Source of the DNA: Alteribacillus persepolensis
GTDB lineage: Bacteria > Bacillota > Bacilli > Bacillales > Marinococcaceae
DNA length: 44,333 nt
Assembly: GCF_900099605.1 (NCBI RefSeq)
Contig: NZ_FNDK01000023.1
Location: forward strand, 1-44,333
Direction of reading: 5' to 3'
The notes below the pieces were generated by a model. It searched no databases. It had not been told where the DNA came from and saw only the letters and a program-made list of their open reading frames with translations. The position numbers and the translations under genes are program-made. Positions 6,505 to 13,181 of this stretch are shown here, piece after piece; within the stretch, counting starts at the first letter, position 1; every line of letters starts with the position of its first letter.

Positions 6505-6782
6505 GAGAAACAGTAGAACGAACCATAAAACAAAAACCTTTTAACGTGATGTTGGATAGTTGTATAGCTGATGAAATAGTTTTATTGAATGAACAAGGAG
6601 TTCGCACTGTCAATAGTTGTTGCGGTCACGGAGAAAACAATCCAGTTGCCATAATTGAGAATAATCATAACTCGCTGAACAATGCTGTCGGTTTGGGATA
6701 CAAACATAAAATTCTAGATATACTGTTCTCTGAAATAAAACTAAAAAGTGAATGTCATTGCTTAGAAAGGGTGAAAAAATGA
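6501..6782 (+). CDS. hypothetical protein with CCGHG motif (93 aa)
   Basis: Starts at ATG 6501 after AGAAAGGGTGAAAGA. It contains VNSCCGHG at about 38-45, which could be a metal site or a reactive cysteine pair, then a Cys/His pair near the C-terminus (ECHCLE). Proteins with this CCGHG motif occur in other Bacillus phages without known function, as I recall. It overlaps both neighbours by 4 bases. Confidence 0.65.
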   Translation: MRETVERTIKQKPFNVMLDSCIADEIVLLNEQGVRTVNSCCGHGENNPVAIIENNHNSLNNAVGLGYKHKILDILFSEIKLKSECHCLERVKK

Positions 6783-6931
6783 GCATCAACAAAGTCCGCA
6801 GCGTCTTATATTTCGTTGCTCGTATCCTTGGCGACATTAACGCTGTCCAAAAAAATCGAGTCGGGCGCAGGATTGGCAGGAGGATAGCCGGACGATATAC
6901 CGGGAAGTTGCTTGGGAAAATATTTAAATAG
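6779..6931 (+). CDS. small basic protein (50 aa)
   Basis: MSINKVRSVLYFVARIL is followed by a strongly basic tract (RVGRRIGRRIAGRYTGK). Site AGAAAGGGTGAAAA. The Arg-rich Gly-spaced pattern could bind nucleic acid or membrane. Family function unknown to me. Confidence 0.6.
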   Translation: MSINKVRSVLYFVARILGDINAVQKNRVGRRIGRRIAGRYTGKLLGKIFK

Positions 6932-6971
6932 GCGTAGTAGACCAATAATGTGCAACAAGGAAGGTGAGTAA

Positions 6972-7145
6972 ATGGAAGAAATAAAGGTTGTTTGTTACGG
7001 GTGCAAAGGAATGGGTGAAAGAAACTTTGGTTTTGTTGCAGAGGGCATGTATCCGAATATTGAAACCTATTACAAAGGTTTTGATATTTGTGATCTCTGC
7101 GAAGGAGTGGGCGAGATTATAGAACCTCATCCAAAATATTTTTAA
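6972..7145 (+). CDS. DnaJ-type double zinc-knuckle protein (57 aa)
   Basis: Two CxxCxGxG motifs, CYGCKGMG (8-15) and CDLCEGVG (40-47), are the repeat unit of the DnaJ cysteine-rich domain, here pared down to one pair. Site AAGGAAGGTGAGTA. Such minimal domains are usually protein- or peptide-binding. Function in the phage is unknown. Confidence 0.65.
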   Translation: MEEIKVVCYGCKGMGERNFGFVAEGMYPNIETYYKGFDICDLCEGVGEIIEPHPKYF

Positions 7146-7184
7146 TGAGCATTCCGATGAAAATGTGAAGGAGGATGAATGAAG

Positions 7185-7322
7185 ATGAGTAGAGATACTT
7201 ACGATCAAATGGTTTTCTTGCGTTCTGACCCGACATTTCAATTATATGAATGTGCAAATTGTAAAGAAGAAGTATACGGGGACGAATTAGACGAAAATGA
7301 GTTTTGCGAGGAATGTAGATGA
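7185..7322 (+). CDS. small zinc-ribbon protein (45 aa)
   Basis: CANC (24-27) and CEEC (41-44) form a C-terminal zinc ribbon. Two in-frame ATGs (7179 and 7185) follow GAAGGAGG; 7185 has the better spacing. Unknown role. A hairpin repeat separates it from the next gene. Confidence 0.6.
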   Translation: MSRDTYDQMVFLRSDPTFQLYECANCKEEVYGDELDENEFCEECR

Positions 7323-7354
7323 TTAATGAACATTCCGACAATACCACAAACAAC

Positions 7355-7370
7355 GGCGGCACTGTCCGCC
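7355..7370 (+). repeat. intergenic hairpin repeat, copy 1
   Basis: ggcggcactgtccgcc: GGCGG stem, CACTGT loop, CCGCC. It lies between a stop codon and the next ribosome site. Identical to copy 2, and one base different from copies 3 and 4 within the loop. Confidence 0.8.
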
Positions 7371-7386
7371 CAAAGGAGGCAAACAA

Positions 7387-7539
7387 ATGAAACGATGGGA
7401 TCCAGATGAATATGACGTTTATATTGATGGCGAAAAAATCGCAAGCGTCACCAAAGCCGAGAAATCAAAAGAGACATTCAAGCGACTGGGATTGACGAGC
7501 ATGGTGCAATTTATCGAGAAAATGGAGGGGAAGAAATGA
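7387..7539 (+). CDS. hypothetical protein (50 aa)
   Basis: MKRWDPDEYDVYIDGEK followed by helices. Site AAAGGAGGCAAACAA directly after hairpin copy 1. Overlaps the next gene by 4 bases. No family recognised. Confidence 0.6.
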   Translation: MKRWDPDEYDVYIDGEKIASVTKAEKSKETFKRLGLTSMVQFIEKMEGKK

Positions 7540-7706
7540 ACGGAATCGCCGTGTCTCAAACGGACAGATACATGGAATGTACAAATTGTTATTCAACAAG
7601 AGATGTGCTGTTTATCACGTTGGGAGAGCTTCACACGCAATCATTTAAATTATGTTCTCATTGCGCTGGGGAATTATCGGTCCAATTGGATTTGATGAAA
7701 AAGTGA
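7536..7706 (+). CDS. small zinc-ribbon protein (56 aa)
   Basis: CTNC (15-18) and CSHC (40-43) make one zinc ribbon flanked by short helices. ATGA overlap with the upstream gene; site GGAGGGGAAGAA. Function unknown. Confidence 0.6.
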   Translation: MNGIAVSQTDRYMECTNCYSTRDVLFITLGELHTQSFKLCSHCAGELSVQLDLMKK

Positions 7707-7718
7707 ATCGACCAAAAG

Positions 7719-7734
7719 GGCGGCACTGTCCGCC
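7719..7734 (+). repeat. intergenic hairpin repeat, copy 2
   Basis: ggcggcactgtccgcc, identical to copy 1. It is followed by CTTGTATTGCATAG, related to the CTTCTATTATACAGA that follows copies 3 and 4. Confidence 0.8.
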
Positions 7735-7769
7735 TTGTATTGCATAGTAAGGAAGGATGATTGTTAACA

Positions 7770-8147
7770 ATGACTTTTTTAGAGATGAAATCAAAAGAAA
7801 GAGTTAAACAAGCAGACAAATGGAGACGGGTAAATTCTTCAGAAGAGGCTATAAAGATCATGGAACGAGAAAATGGAGAATTAAAAATCCTTGTACAAAA
7901 TACAAAGGTTTTGGCAGGAGCTAAATATGGCAGTTTTGCGATTCATGAGTTTCGTGCAGAAGCCGTCATAAACGGAAAATTAAAAAAGATACAGGAAACA
8001 GTACCCGTTGGATGGTTAAAAGACTGGGGGATTATCAAACGCTGGGATAGTTTCAGAAAGTCAGAGGCGTTCTTGAACACTGATACAGGAAAAATATGGT
8101 TGGGGTACTTTTTACAAGAGGTTAAACCTGAATTGATAAATCAATAA
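7770..8147 (+). CDS. hypothetical protein (125 aa)
   Basis: Starts at ATG 7770 (MTFLEMKSKERVKQA); TTG at 7761 is an alternative. Helical N-terminus, then a strand-rich part with AGAKYGSFAIHEFRAE. No family recognised. It is the largest gene of the hairpin-separated cassettes. Confidence 0.65.
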   Translation: MTFLEMKSKERVKQADKWRRVNSSEEAIKIMERENGELKILVQNTKVLAGAKYGSFAIHEFRAEAVINGKLKKIQETVPVGWLKDWGIIKRWDSFRKSEAFLNTDTGKIWLGYFLQEVKPELINQ

Positions 8148-8157
8148 CACCGCCCAG

Positions 8158-8173
8158 GGCGGCACAGTCCGCC
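8158..8173 (+). repeat. intergenic hairpin repeat, copy 3
   Basis: ggcggcacagtccgcc: same stem as copies 1 and 2, loop CACAGT. Preceded by CCAGGGCGG context and followed by CTTCTATTATACAGA, both shared with copy 4. Confidence 0.8.
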
Positions 8174-8215
8174 TTCTATTATACAGAGAAGCTATGATGA
8201 AAAGGAGTGAAATTC

Positions 8216-8425
8216 TTGAATTTAAAATGCAAGCAATGCAATAGAGTTTTCAAAAAATCAGACGACATTGTTACTGTGGACAATACTGAAAATCATTTCC
8301 ATGACGGCTGTCATATAGAGTATCTTCTCAATTGTCACTTGAATACGACTTGGTCATTGGATGAATTGGAGGATGCATTAGACGAAGATTATTTCGCATC
8401 TGAAAGGAAGGATTTTTATGCCTAA
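8216..8425 (+). CDS. small zinc-finger-like protein (69 aa)
   Basis: TTG at 8216 is chosen because AAAAGGAG lies 10 bases upstream; GTG at 8207 overlaps that site. Cys4 and Cys7 (CKQC) with a later H-x-H-xx-GCH cluster could form a mixed Cys/His zinc site. The tail is acidic. Function unknown. Confidence 0.6.
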   Translation: MNLKCKQCNRVFKKSDDIVTVDNTENHFHDGCHIEYLLNCHLNTTWSLDELEDALDEDYFASERKDFYA

Positions 8426-8585
8426 ATTATTTGTTTTATGGGTTACAACGAAACATGAAGATGGTGGACATTCTGCTCGTCAGTATAGATGGGGACGCGA
8501 TTCGAAGTTCACTTATATGGATGCTTTGAGAGAGAAAGAAAAAATACAAGATGATTTTTACAATGTAGAAATAATGGAATTTTAA
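8418..8585 (+). CDS. hypothetical protein (55 aa)
   Basis: MPKLFVLWVTTKHEDGG with strand-helix pattern. Site GAAAGGAAGGA inside the upstream gene, 8-base overlap. No family recognised. Confidence 0.55.
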   Translation: MPKLFVLWVTTKHEDGGHSARQYRWGRDSKFTYMDALREKEKIQDDFYNVEIMEF

Positions 8586-8607
8586 CACACATCATACCAC
8601 AAACCAG

Positions 8608-8623
8608 GGCGGCAGTGTCCGCC
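8608..8623 (+). repeat. intergenic hairpin repeat, copy 4
   Basis: ggcggcagtgtccgcc: same stem, loop CAGTGT. It shares TACCACAAACCAGGGCGG on its left with copy 5 and CTTCTATTATACAGA on its right with copy 3. Confidence 0.8.
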
Positions 8624-8660
8624 TTCTATTATACAGAAAAGCAAAGTAAGGAGAGGTAAT

Positions 8661-8840
8661 ATGAAGGATTTATTTATTATCACAGGTACAATTCATGACT
8701 TAAAAGTAGCGTCTAGTCGATTAGATAATGAGTTAATGAGAACGGTTGATGATAAAGACGTGGATTACGAGAAATTAAGAGATTTAGCCGAACAAGCAGA
8801 GGAATCTTTGAGTACCTTAATTGATGAATTAGAAGATTAA
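8661..8840 (+). CDS. hypothetical coiled-coil protein (59 aa)
   Basis: MKDLFIITGTIHDLKVA followed by an acidic helical stretch (EKLRDLAEQAEESL). Site AAGGAGAGGTAAT. Last plus-strand gene before the second switch. Unknown function. Confidence 0.55.
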   Translation: MKDLFIITGTIHDLKVASSRLDNELMRTVDDKDVDYEKLRDLAEQAEESLSTLIDELED

Positions 8841-8851
8841 TACCACAAACC

Positions 8852-8876
8852 AGGGCGGCACAGCTGCCCTTTTCCT
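8852..8876 (+). terminator. hairpin repeat copy 5, terminator-like
   Basis: AGGGCGGCACAGCTGCCCT followed by TTTTCC. The left half matches copies 1-4, but the right half has changed to make AGGGC/GCCCT pairing directly followed by a short T-run. It may end the early operon before the divergent regulator pair. Confidence 0.5.
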
Positions 8877-8884
8877 TACACCCA

Positions 8885-8902
8885 CACACGAACATACGTG
8901 TG
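8885..8902. promoter_or_regulatory. perfect palindrome, possible operator
   Basis: CACACG-aacata-CGTGTG, 6-bp perfect arms, in the ~150-base gap between the early operon and the minus-strand Xre gene. No promoter can be fitted confidently around it. Confidence 0.35.
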
Positions 8903-8987
8903 CTTTATAACGAACAAAACTACATAAAAAGGAGGCCCCTGCTATGCGTAACAGATCACCTCCATGCTTTGCTGCTTATTCATTTTA

Positions 8988-9212
8988 TCATTCCTTCTTT
9001 TCTTTTGGTTCTTCTAAAATTAGAAGTTCTTCAACACCGCAGTCAAAAAGGCTGCACAGCTTAACAATGGTATCCATACCGATTTTTGTTGATTCTTCAT
9101 TGTATAGCTTGGATATCGTCGTACGGCTCAAACCTGTTTTCTCATGAACATCTTTGATTTTCATTTTGTGTTGAGCCATAAGAACTCGCAAGTTTACTTT
9201 TAACTCCTTCAT
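8988..9212 (-). CDS. Xre regulator of the second switch, minus strand
   Basis: A 74-residue helix-turn-helix protein (core MKIKDVHEKTGLSRTTISKL) ending with CGVEELLILEEPKEKKE. It is divergent from the Xre gene at 9375, which shares the CGVEEL segment and domain layout, so the pair is paralogous. Its promoter on the minus strand is close to consensus. Like the main repressor it has no peptidase domain. It may be made in the lysogen and control the replication operon; inference from orientation only. Confidence 0.85.
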   Translation of the reverse strand: MKELKVNLRVLMAQHKMKIKDVHEKTGLSRTTISKLYNEESTKIGMDTIVKLCSLFDCGVEELLILEEPKEKKE

Positions 9213-9256
9213 TGTCCGTCGTTCCTTTCATTATTGTGTTTGTCGTAATCATCTAT

Positions 9257-9290
9257 ATGTAAATATACATTATTATGTTCATTATGTCAA
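9257..9290 (-). promoter_or_regulatory. promoter of the minus-strand Xre gene with dyad
   Basis: On the minus strand TTGACA (9285-9290), 17-base spacer and TATATT (9262-9267). A dyad ATGTA-aata-TACAT (9257-9270) covers the -10, a likely operator. Confidence 0.75.
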
Positions 9291-9311
9291 ATTTATTCTT
9301 TAAATAACCAC

Positions 9312-9347
9312 AAATGTGTTTACAAGGAACACATTTCCATGTACAAT
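9312..9347 (+). promoter_or_regulatory. promoter and operator of the plus-strand Xre gene
   Basis: AAATGTGTT (9312-9320) and AACACATTT (9328-9336) are perfect 9-bp inverted arms around 7 bases. TTTACA (9319-9324), 17-base spacer and TACAAT (9342-9347) make the promoter, so the palindrome covers the -35 and half the spacer. Binding there would repress transcription rightward. Confidence 0.75.
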
Positions 9348-9374
9348 AATAATTGTAAAGAAAGGGGGTGCAGC

Positions 9375-9590
9375 ATGATAGTCGCCAAGTTGAACCTTCT
9401 TAACCTTCTAGCAGAGAAGGATGTTACCCCTCAAGAGCTACAAAACAAAACAGGCCTTGATGCTAGAACTATCAGAAAAATGCTTGACGGCAATGTGAAA
9501 ACGCTTAGTTTCGATGTTGTTGCTCGAATTTGCACGGCATTGGATTGCGGCGTAGAAGAACTCATTGTCATAAAGAAACAGACGGCATAA
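9375..9590 (+). CDS. Xre regulator of the second switch, plus strand
   Basis: A 71-residue helix-turn-helix protein (core VTPQELQNKTGLDARTIRKM) ending with CGVEELIVIKKQTA, paralogous to the divergent gene at 8988. ATG 9375 follows GAAAGGGGGTGCAGC. First gene of the unit that leads into the replication genes, so it could be the Cro-like partner of a second repressor pair. Confidence 0.85.
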   Translation: MIVAKLNLLNLLAEKDVTPQELQNKTGLDARTIRKMLDGNVKTLSFDVVARICTALDCGVEELIVIKKQTA

Positions 9591-9637
9591 TGGTAGTTCT
9601 GGAACGACGGGCAGAAGGAGGAAAGGAGTGATAAAGA

Positions 9638-9724
9638 GTGGACAAACCTATTATCGAGTTGGAAGAAGTGCCAAACGGCGCGGTGATTGAAACACATGAC
9701 ATGATTATCATTTCAAAGCAATAA
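9638..9724 (+). CDS. 28-residue peptide
   Basis: GTG start nine bases after AAAGGAG. The product has PIIELEEVPNG then IETHDMIIISKQ. The segment IETxDMIII also occurs in the small gene that overlaps the integrase start (1356-1517), so these may be members of one short family. No function known. Confidence 0.5.
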   Translation: MDKPIIELEEVPNGAVIETHDMIIISKQ

Positions 9725-9810
9725 AAAATCCCGCTGCAGCAACAGCGAGATGAAAATTCCGTACTAATTAATTTGTTATCTCCATCATATCACGTTGGGG
9801 TGTGATGGAG
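9725..9810. other. two hairpins before the replication operon
   Basis: CGCTG-cagcaa-CAGCG (9732-9747) has an A-run upstream, so on the minus strand it resembles an intrinsic terminator with GGATTTTTT. CTCCATCA (9780-9787) and TGATGGAG (9803-9810) are perfect 8-bp arms with a 15-base loop. They lie between the 28-residue peptide gene and the replication initiator and may control transcription into it. No convincing promoter was found here. Confidence 0.45.
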
Positions 9811-9863
9811 CAATACAAAACCTACGTTGCACGAAAATTTTTTAACCAAAAGAGTGGTGGAAC

Positions 9864-10667
9864 ATGTCAGAAGGCTACATCAAGTTATATAGATCACTGT
9901 TGGATGACCACCTTTTCATTGAGTCTACACCAGAACAAAAAGTCATCATGATTGCCCTTCTGCTCATGGTCAATCACAAGGAAAACGACTGGGAGTGGAA
10001 AGGTGAAAGATACACGGTTCAACCTGGACAAGTTATAACAAGCCTTCCAAAAATTGCTGAAAAAGCAGGCAAAGGTATATCTGTTCAAAACGTAAGAACA
10101 GCCTTAAACAGATTAAAAAAACACGGATTTCTAACAGACAAATCAACAAACAAAAATAGGCTTATAACCATTGTCAATTGGGGGAAATATCAAGGTTCTG
10201 CCAACGAATCAACAGACGAACTAACAGGCAATCAACAGGCAACTAACAGGCAACTAACACCTAACAAGAATGAAAAGAATGAAAAGAAGAATACTCGCAA
10301 ATATATTTTCGAGGATACGCATTTAGCTATCGCTGAATATTTCTACAAAAGGATATTGGAGAACAACCCTAGTCACAAAAAGCCAAACTTAGAAAAGTGG
10401 GCTGATGACATTAGAAAGATGATGGAGATTGATAAAAGGACTGAAGAACAAATAAGGTATCTCATCGACTGGGTGCAGAAGGATGATTTTGAGATGGTGA
10501 ATGTTCTTTCTCCATCAAAAATGAGGAAACGATTTGACCAGTTAGTAATCAAAGTGAAGAAAAGCAAAAAGAGACAACACCCGCAAGAAAAGAAAGAACC
10601 TGTTGAGTATAAATCAGACTCTGTTGATTCTGCAGACTACTTGAAGCTCATACACGGAAACGGGTGA
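9864..10667 (+). CDS. replication initiator / DnaD-like replisome organiser
   Basis: 267 residues. The N-terminal half (about 1-115, MSEGYIKLYRSLLDD and VRTALNRLKKHGFL) is a winged-helix domain typical of phage replisome organisers and DnaD-type initiators. A Asn/Gln/Thr-rich linker (116-145) is encoded by 11-bp DNA repeats. The C-terminal part (about 155-230, WADDIRKMMEIDKRTEEQI) resembles a DnaD/DnaB2 helical domain, and a basic tail follows. It should bind the origin and recruit the helicase encoded next. Weak site AAAGAGTGGTGGAAC. Exact subfamily not certain. Confidence 0.8.
   Translation: MSEGYIKLYRSLLDDHLFIESTPEQKVIMIALLLMVNHKENDWEWKGERYTVQPGQVITSLPKIAEKAGKGISVQNVRTALNRLKKHGFLTDKSTNKNRLITIVNWGKYQGSANESTDELTGNQQATNRQLTPNKNEKNEKKNTRKYIFEDTHLAIAEYFYKRILENNPSHKKPNLEKWADDIRKMMEIDKRTEEQIRYLIDWVQKDDFEMVNVLSPSKMRKRFDQLVIKVKKSKKRQHPQEKKEPVEYKSDSVDSADYLKLIHGNG
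10207..10262. repeat. 11-bp direct repeats, candidate origin iterons
   Basis: Four adjacent 11-base units (10219-10262) with consensus AAcTAACAGGC, preceded by a 12-base variant at 10207-10218. The period is not a multiple of three, so selection acts on DNA, not on a repeated peptide. An A-rich tract follows. Origins inside the linker of the initiator gene are known in lambda O and several Gram-positive phages. Confidence 0.65.
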
Positions 10668-10671
10668 TGAT

Positions 10672-12009
10672 ATGGATTTCAAAGAGCCAATTAATGAACG
10701 AGCAGAAATTGCGGTACTAGGAGCAATGATGAATAACGAACGCTGCAGATACGATATTATTTCTACTCTCAATACAGACTATTTCACAACGGACGAGCGT
10801 AGAACCATTTTTGAAAGAATTGGGTACATGACAGACGGCAGAAAGCTCACACCTAAGATGGTGAAGGATAAAACCAAAGATACCAAAGAGCGGAGATTGA
10901 TTGATACAGCAGATGGTGCTTATGTCGATTACGACCATTTCAAACGAGATTTGGAAGAGTTGATGGAGAACTACAAATCCCGTACCACCTACCACATTAT
11001 GATGAAAAGCTTGCGGCAAATAGAAGCAGGGGCCAAAGCAGATGAAATCACCGACAGAGTGAGTGAAGGATTAAGTGAACTATTCGTAACAAATACAGGT
11101 GATTATCTCATTGACCCGGAAGAAAGGGCGCCGGAAGCGAAAGCGGAGTTTCAAGAACGAATGAAAAATCCAGAGGTGAGTTACGGGCTTCGATTTTCTC
11201 ATGAACGGTCTGGGGGAGTCATCGGATTCCCTTCCATCGACCAATCTATATTAGGGGCAAAGCCTGGGGATTTAATATTGATTGGCGCTGAAACAGGTGT
11301 AGGGAAAACGGCGCTAGGCATAAATGTTGCTCGTTTATTCAGTATATTCCAGGACCACATAGGATACTACGCCAACACAGAGATGGACAAAGAAGAATTG
11401 GAGGCGCGGTTATTGGCGCCGGTGGCCGGAGCAACTGTTAGAGAAATCATGTCAGGGCAAATCGAAGGCACAGGAGAGGAACGGTTAAGAAAAGAGCAGA
11501 TGATTTACAGCGCGTATGACCGTTACAGAGAAGGCGGGCTGACCTTATCAAGAATCCCACATTTGACTGTGCCGAAAATAAAAGGGCTTCTCCGCCAAGT
11601 GCAGATGAAAAAGAAACAATTAGATTACGTCGTTGTGGATTATATACAGCGCATGGACAGCACAGAAAATCACGGCGATGCTGAACACCTAAAACTTAAA
11701 AAAATCGCTATGAGGCTAAAAGAAATGGCTGTGGAGCTAAATATACCTGTCATTGTCTTAGCGCAAAGAAATTTCGAAGGTTTTGTGGAAGGTGGAAAGG
11801 CAGTACGAAATGAATGTGATGCTGTTTTTTACCTTGAACCGATGGAAGAATCAGATAACGAATATATGGAAAAGACCATTTCCGATTACAACAAACAACG
11901 ATCAGTCAATTACAAGATTGTGAAAAACAAAGTGAGAAGAGATGACAACCCTTATCCCATCTACGTGATTTTTGATAAGAAACGGCAGTTTTTGAACGAG
12001 GTGTTTTGA
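10672..12009 (+). CDS. DnaB-type replicative helicase
   Basis: 445-residue ring helicase for phage replication. N-terminal DnaB domain (about 5-100), then RecA-like motor with Walker A GAETGVGKT (205-213) and Walker B QLDYVVVDYIQ (Asp323). A later VLAQRN matches motif 4. Four bases after the initiator stop; start site GGGTGATG. The next gene overlaps its stop (TGATG). Initiator, helicase and primase in a row make a self-contained replisome-loading module. Confidence 0.95.
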   Translation: MDFKEPINERAEIAVLGAMMNNERCRYDIISTLNTDYFTTDERRTIFERIGYMTDGRKLTPKMVKDKTKDTKERRLIDTADGAYVDYDHFKRDLEELMENYKSRTTYHIMMKSLRQIEAGAKADEITDRVSEGLSELFVTNTGDYLIDPEERAPEAKAEFQERMKNPEVSYGLRFSHERSGGVIGFPSIDQSILGAKPGDLILIGAETGVGKTALGINVARLFSIFQDHIGYYANTEMDKEELEARLLAPVAGATVREIMSGQIEGTGEERLRKEQMIYSAYDRYREGGLTLSRIPHLTVPKIKGLLRQVQMKKKQLDYVVVDYIQRMDSTENHGDAEHLKLKKIAMRLKEMAVELNIPVIVLAQRNFEGFVEGGKAVRNECDAVFYLEPMEESDNEYMEKTISDYNKQRSVNYKIVKNKVRRDDNPYPIYVIFDKKRQFLNEVF

Positions 12010-12995
12010 TGCAGTACCCAGATTTTAAATACGTCGAAGTTGCTGTGAACGGTGCGCACAATCGTAATAATTTAGCAGACATTCGAGCGGTGAAGCATTA
12101 TATCGGACACACAGAAGCGTATATGACATTTTTCCGATACAACGAAGAGATTGTGGACCACTTCCAAGAAAAGCAAACGGTCAAAGGTTATCAAGGAAAC
12201 GCCTATGCTGATTGGTTGCCGATTGACATTGATAGTGACGATTTGTATGAAGCGCAAGATTATGTTCAGTTGTTTATTCAAAACTTAGAAGAATATGACA
12301 TTGACCCGAATTGCTGCAGATTTTACTTTTCTGGTTCGAAAGGATTCCACATCATGATACCTTCTGGTGTTTTTGGCGCAACGCCGGACCCTTTGATACA
12401 CAAGCGATTTCGAAAAATCGCGGAAGTGTTAACAAAAGGGATTAAAACAGACATGAGTATATACAACAAAACGCGCATATTCAGACTTCCTAACACCATC
12501 AACGGAAAAAGCGGATTGTACAAAATCGAGCTTTATCCCTTCCAGATAAGCAACAGTGACATTCAGACAATCCTGGAACAAGCAAAACAACCGGGCGAGC
12601 GACTAGAGATTGAAGAAGAATATGATGTTTCTGCAGAACTGGAAGAGATATTTCACGCGCCAATTGCAACGAAACCAACAACCGCAAAGACAGGCGACGT
12701 TGATAAATACATCTGCATGGCAACCGTCATGAAAGGTGTTGGAGAAGGCGAGAGAGACAATGCTGCTGTTCGTGTAGCTTCTCATTTGAAAAAACACGGA
12801 CTTAACGGCGACATGATTTGGGTAGCGTTGGACGAATGGAATAAGAAAAATGACCCTCCATTGGAAACGCATGAATTAGAAAGAGTGTATCAACAAGGTT
12901 TTTCGGAATACGATTTTGGCTGTCATGATTCTTTGATGAAGAAATACTGTGACCCGAATTGCATTTTTTATAAACAACATTGGGGGCGGTTCTAA
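12009..12995 (+). CDS. archaeo-eukaryotic-type (PriS-like) DNA primase
   Basis: Makes primers for the phage replisome, replacing a DnaG-type primase. The 328-residue protein has the catalytic PIDIDSDD motif (Asp73, Asp75), the nucleotide-binding SGSKGFHIMIP motif (108-118, His114), and RIFRLPNT...SGLYKIE (157-174), the characteristic elements of AEP primases. The C-terminal third has GERDNAAVRVASHLKKHG, as in PriCT-type helical domains, and ends with a Cys-containing segment (CHDSLMKKYCDPNC) that may bind a metal or Fe-S cluster. ATG overlaps the helicase stop; TTG at 12006 is possible. Confidence 0.88.
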   Translation: MQYPDFKYVEVAVNGAHNRNNLADIRAVKHYIGHTEAYMTFFRYNEEIVDHFQEKQTVKGYQGNAYADWLPIDIDSDDLYEAQDYVQLFIQNLEEYDIDPNCCRFYFSGSKGFHIMIPSGVFGATPDPLIHKRFRKIAEVLTKGIKTDMSIYNKTRIFRLPNTINGKSGLYKIELYPFQISNSDIQTILEQAKQPGERLEIEEEYDVSAELEEIFHAPIATKPTTAKTGDVDKYICMATVMKGVGEGERDNAAVRVASHLKKHGLNGDMIWVALDEWNKKNDPPLETHELERVYQQGFSEYDFGCHDSLMKKYCDPNCIFYKQHWGRF

Positions 12996-13177
12996 TCAGC
13001 AAAGAAGCCGTATGTGCAGAAATATGGCAATGCAGAGGACGAATTGATTTCACGGCTTTGAAAATGGAATACAACGAGCAGGACATTATCAAGGGTGTTC
13101 TGCTTTACCACAAGGAACGTCAACAGGCCATAGAGGAATGGAAAGAGCGATTTGATTTGTCGGTACGCAAGGAGTGA
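12980..13177 (+). CDS. hypothetical protein (up to 65 aa), start uncertain
   Basis: Open frame giving CRGRIDFTALKMEYNEQD and a helical C-terminus. The TTG at 12980 lies inside the primase gene and has no good site of its own; the first ATG in frame is at 13064. It is probably translated, because the next gene has its ribosome site at its end. No family recognised. Confidence 0.5.
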   Translation: MGAVLISKEAVCAEIWQCRGRIDFTALKMEYNEQDIIKGVLLYHKERQQAIEEWKERFDLSVRKE

Positions 13178-13181
13178 TAAC

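Noticed and set aside
8944-9147. 67-codon plus-strand frame with a strong ribosome site (AAAAAGGAGG)
   Set aside because: It runs antisense through the clear Xre gene at 8988, and its product is Ser/Phe-rich without domain pattern. Kept only as an observation on the ribosome-site element.
10207-10262. Short direct repeats as a CRISPR array
   Set aside because: Units are contiguous 11-mers without spacers and lie inside a coding gene; iterons explain them better.
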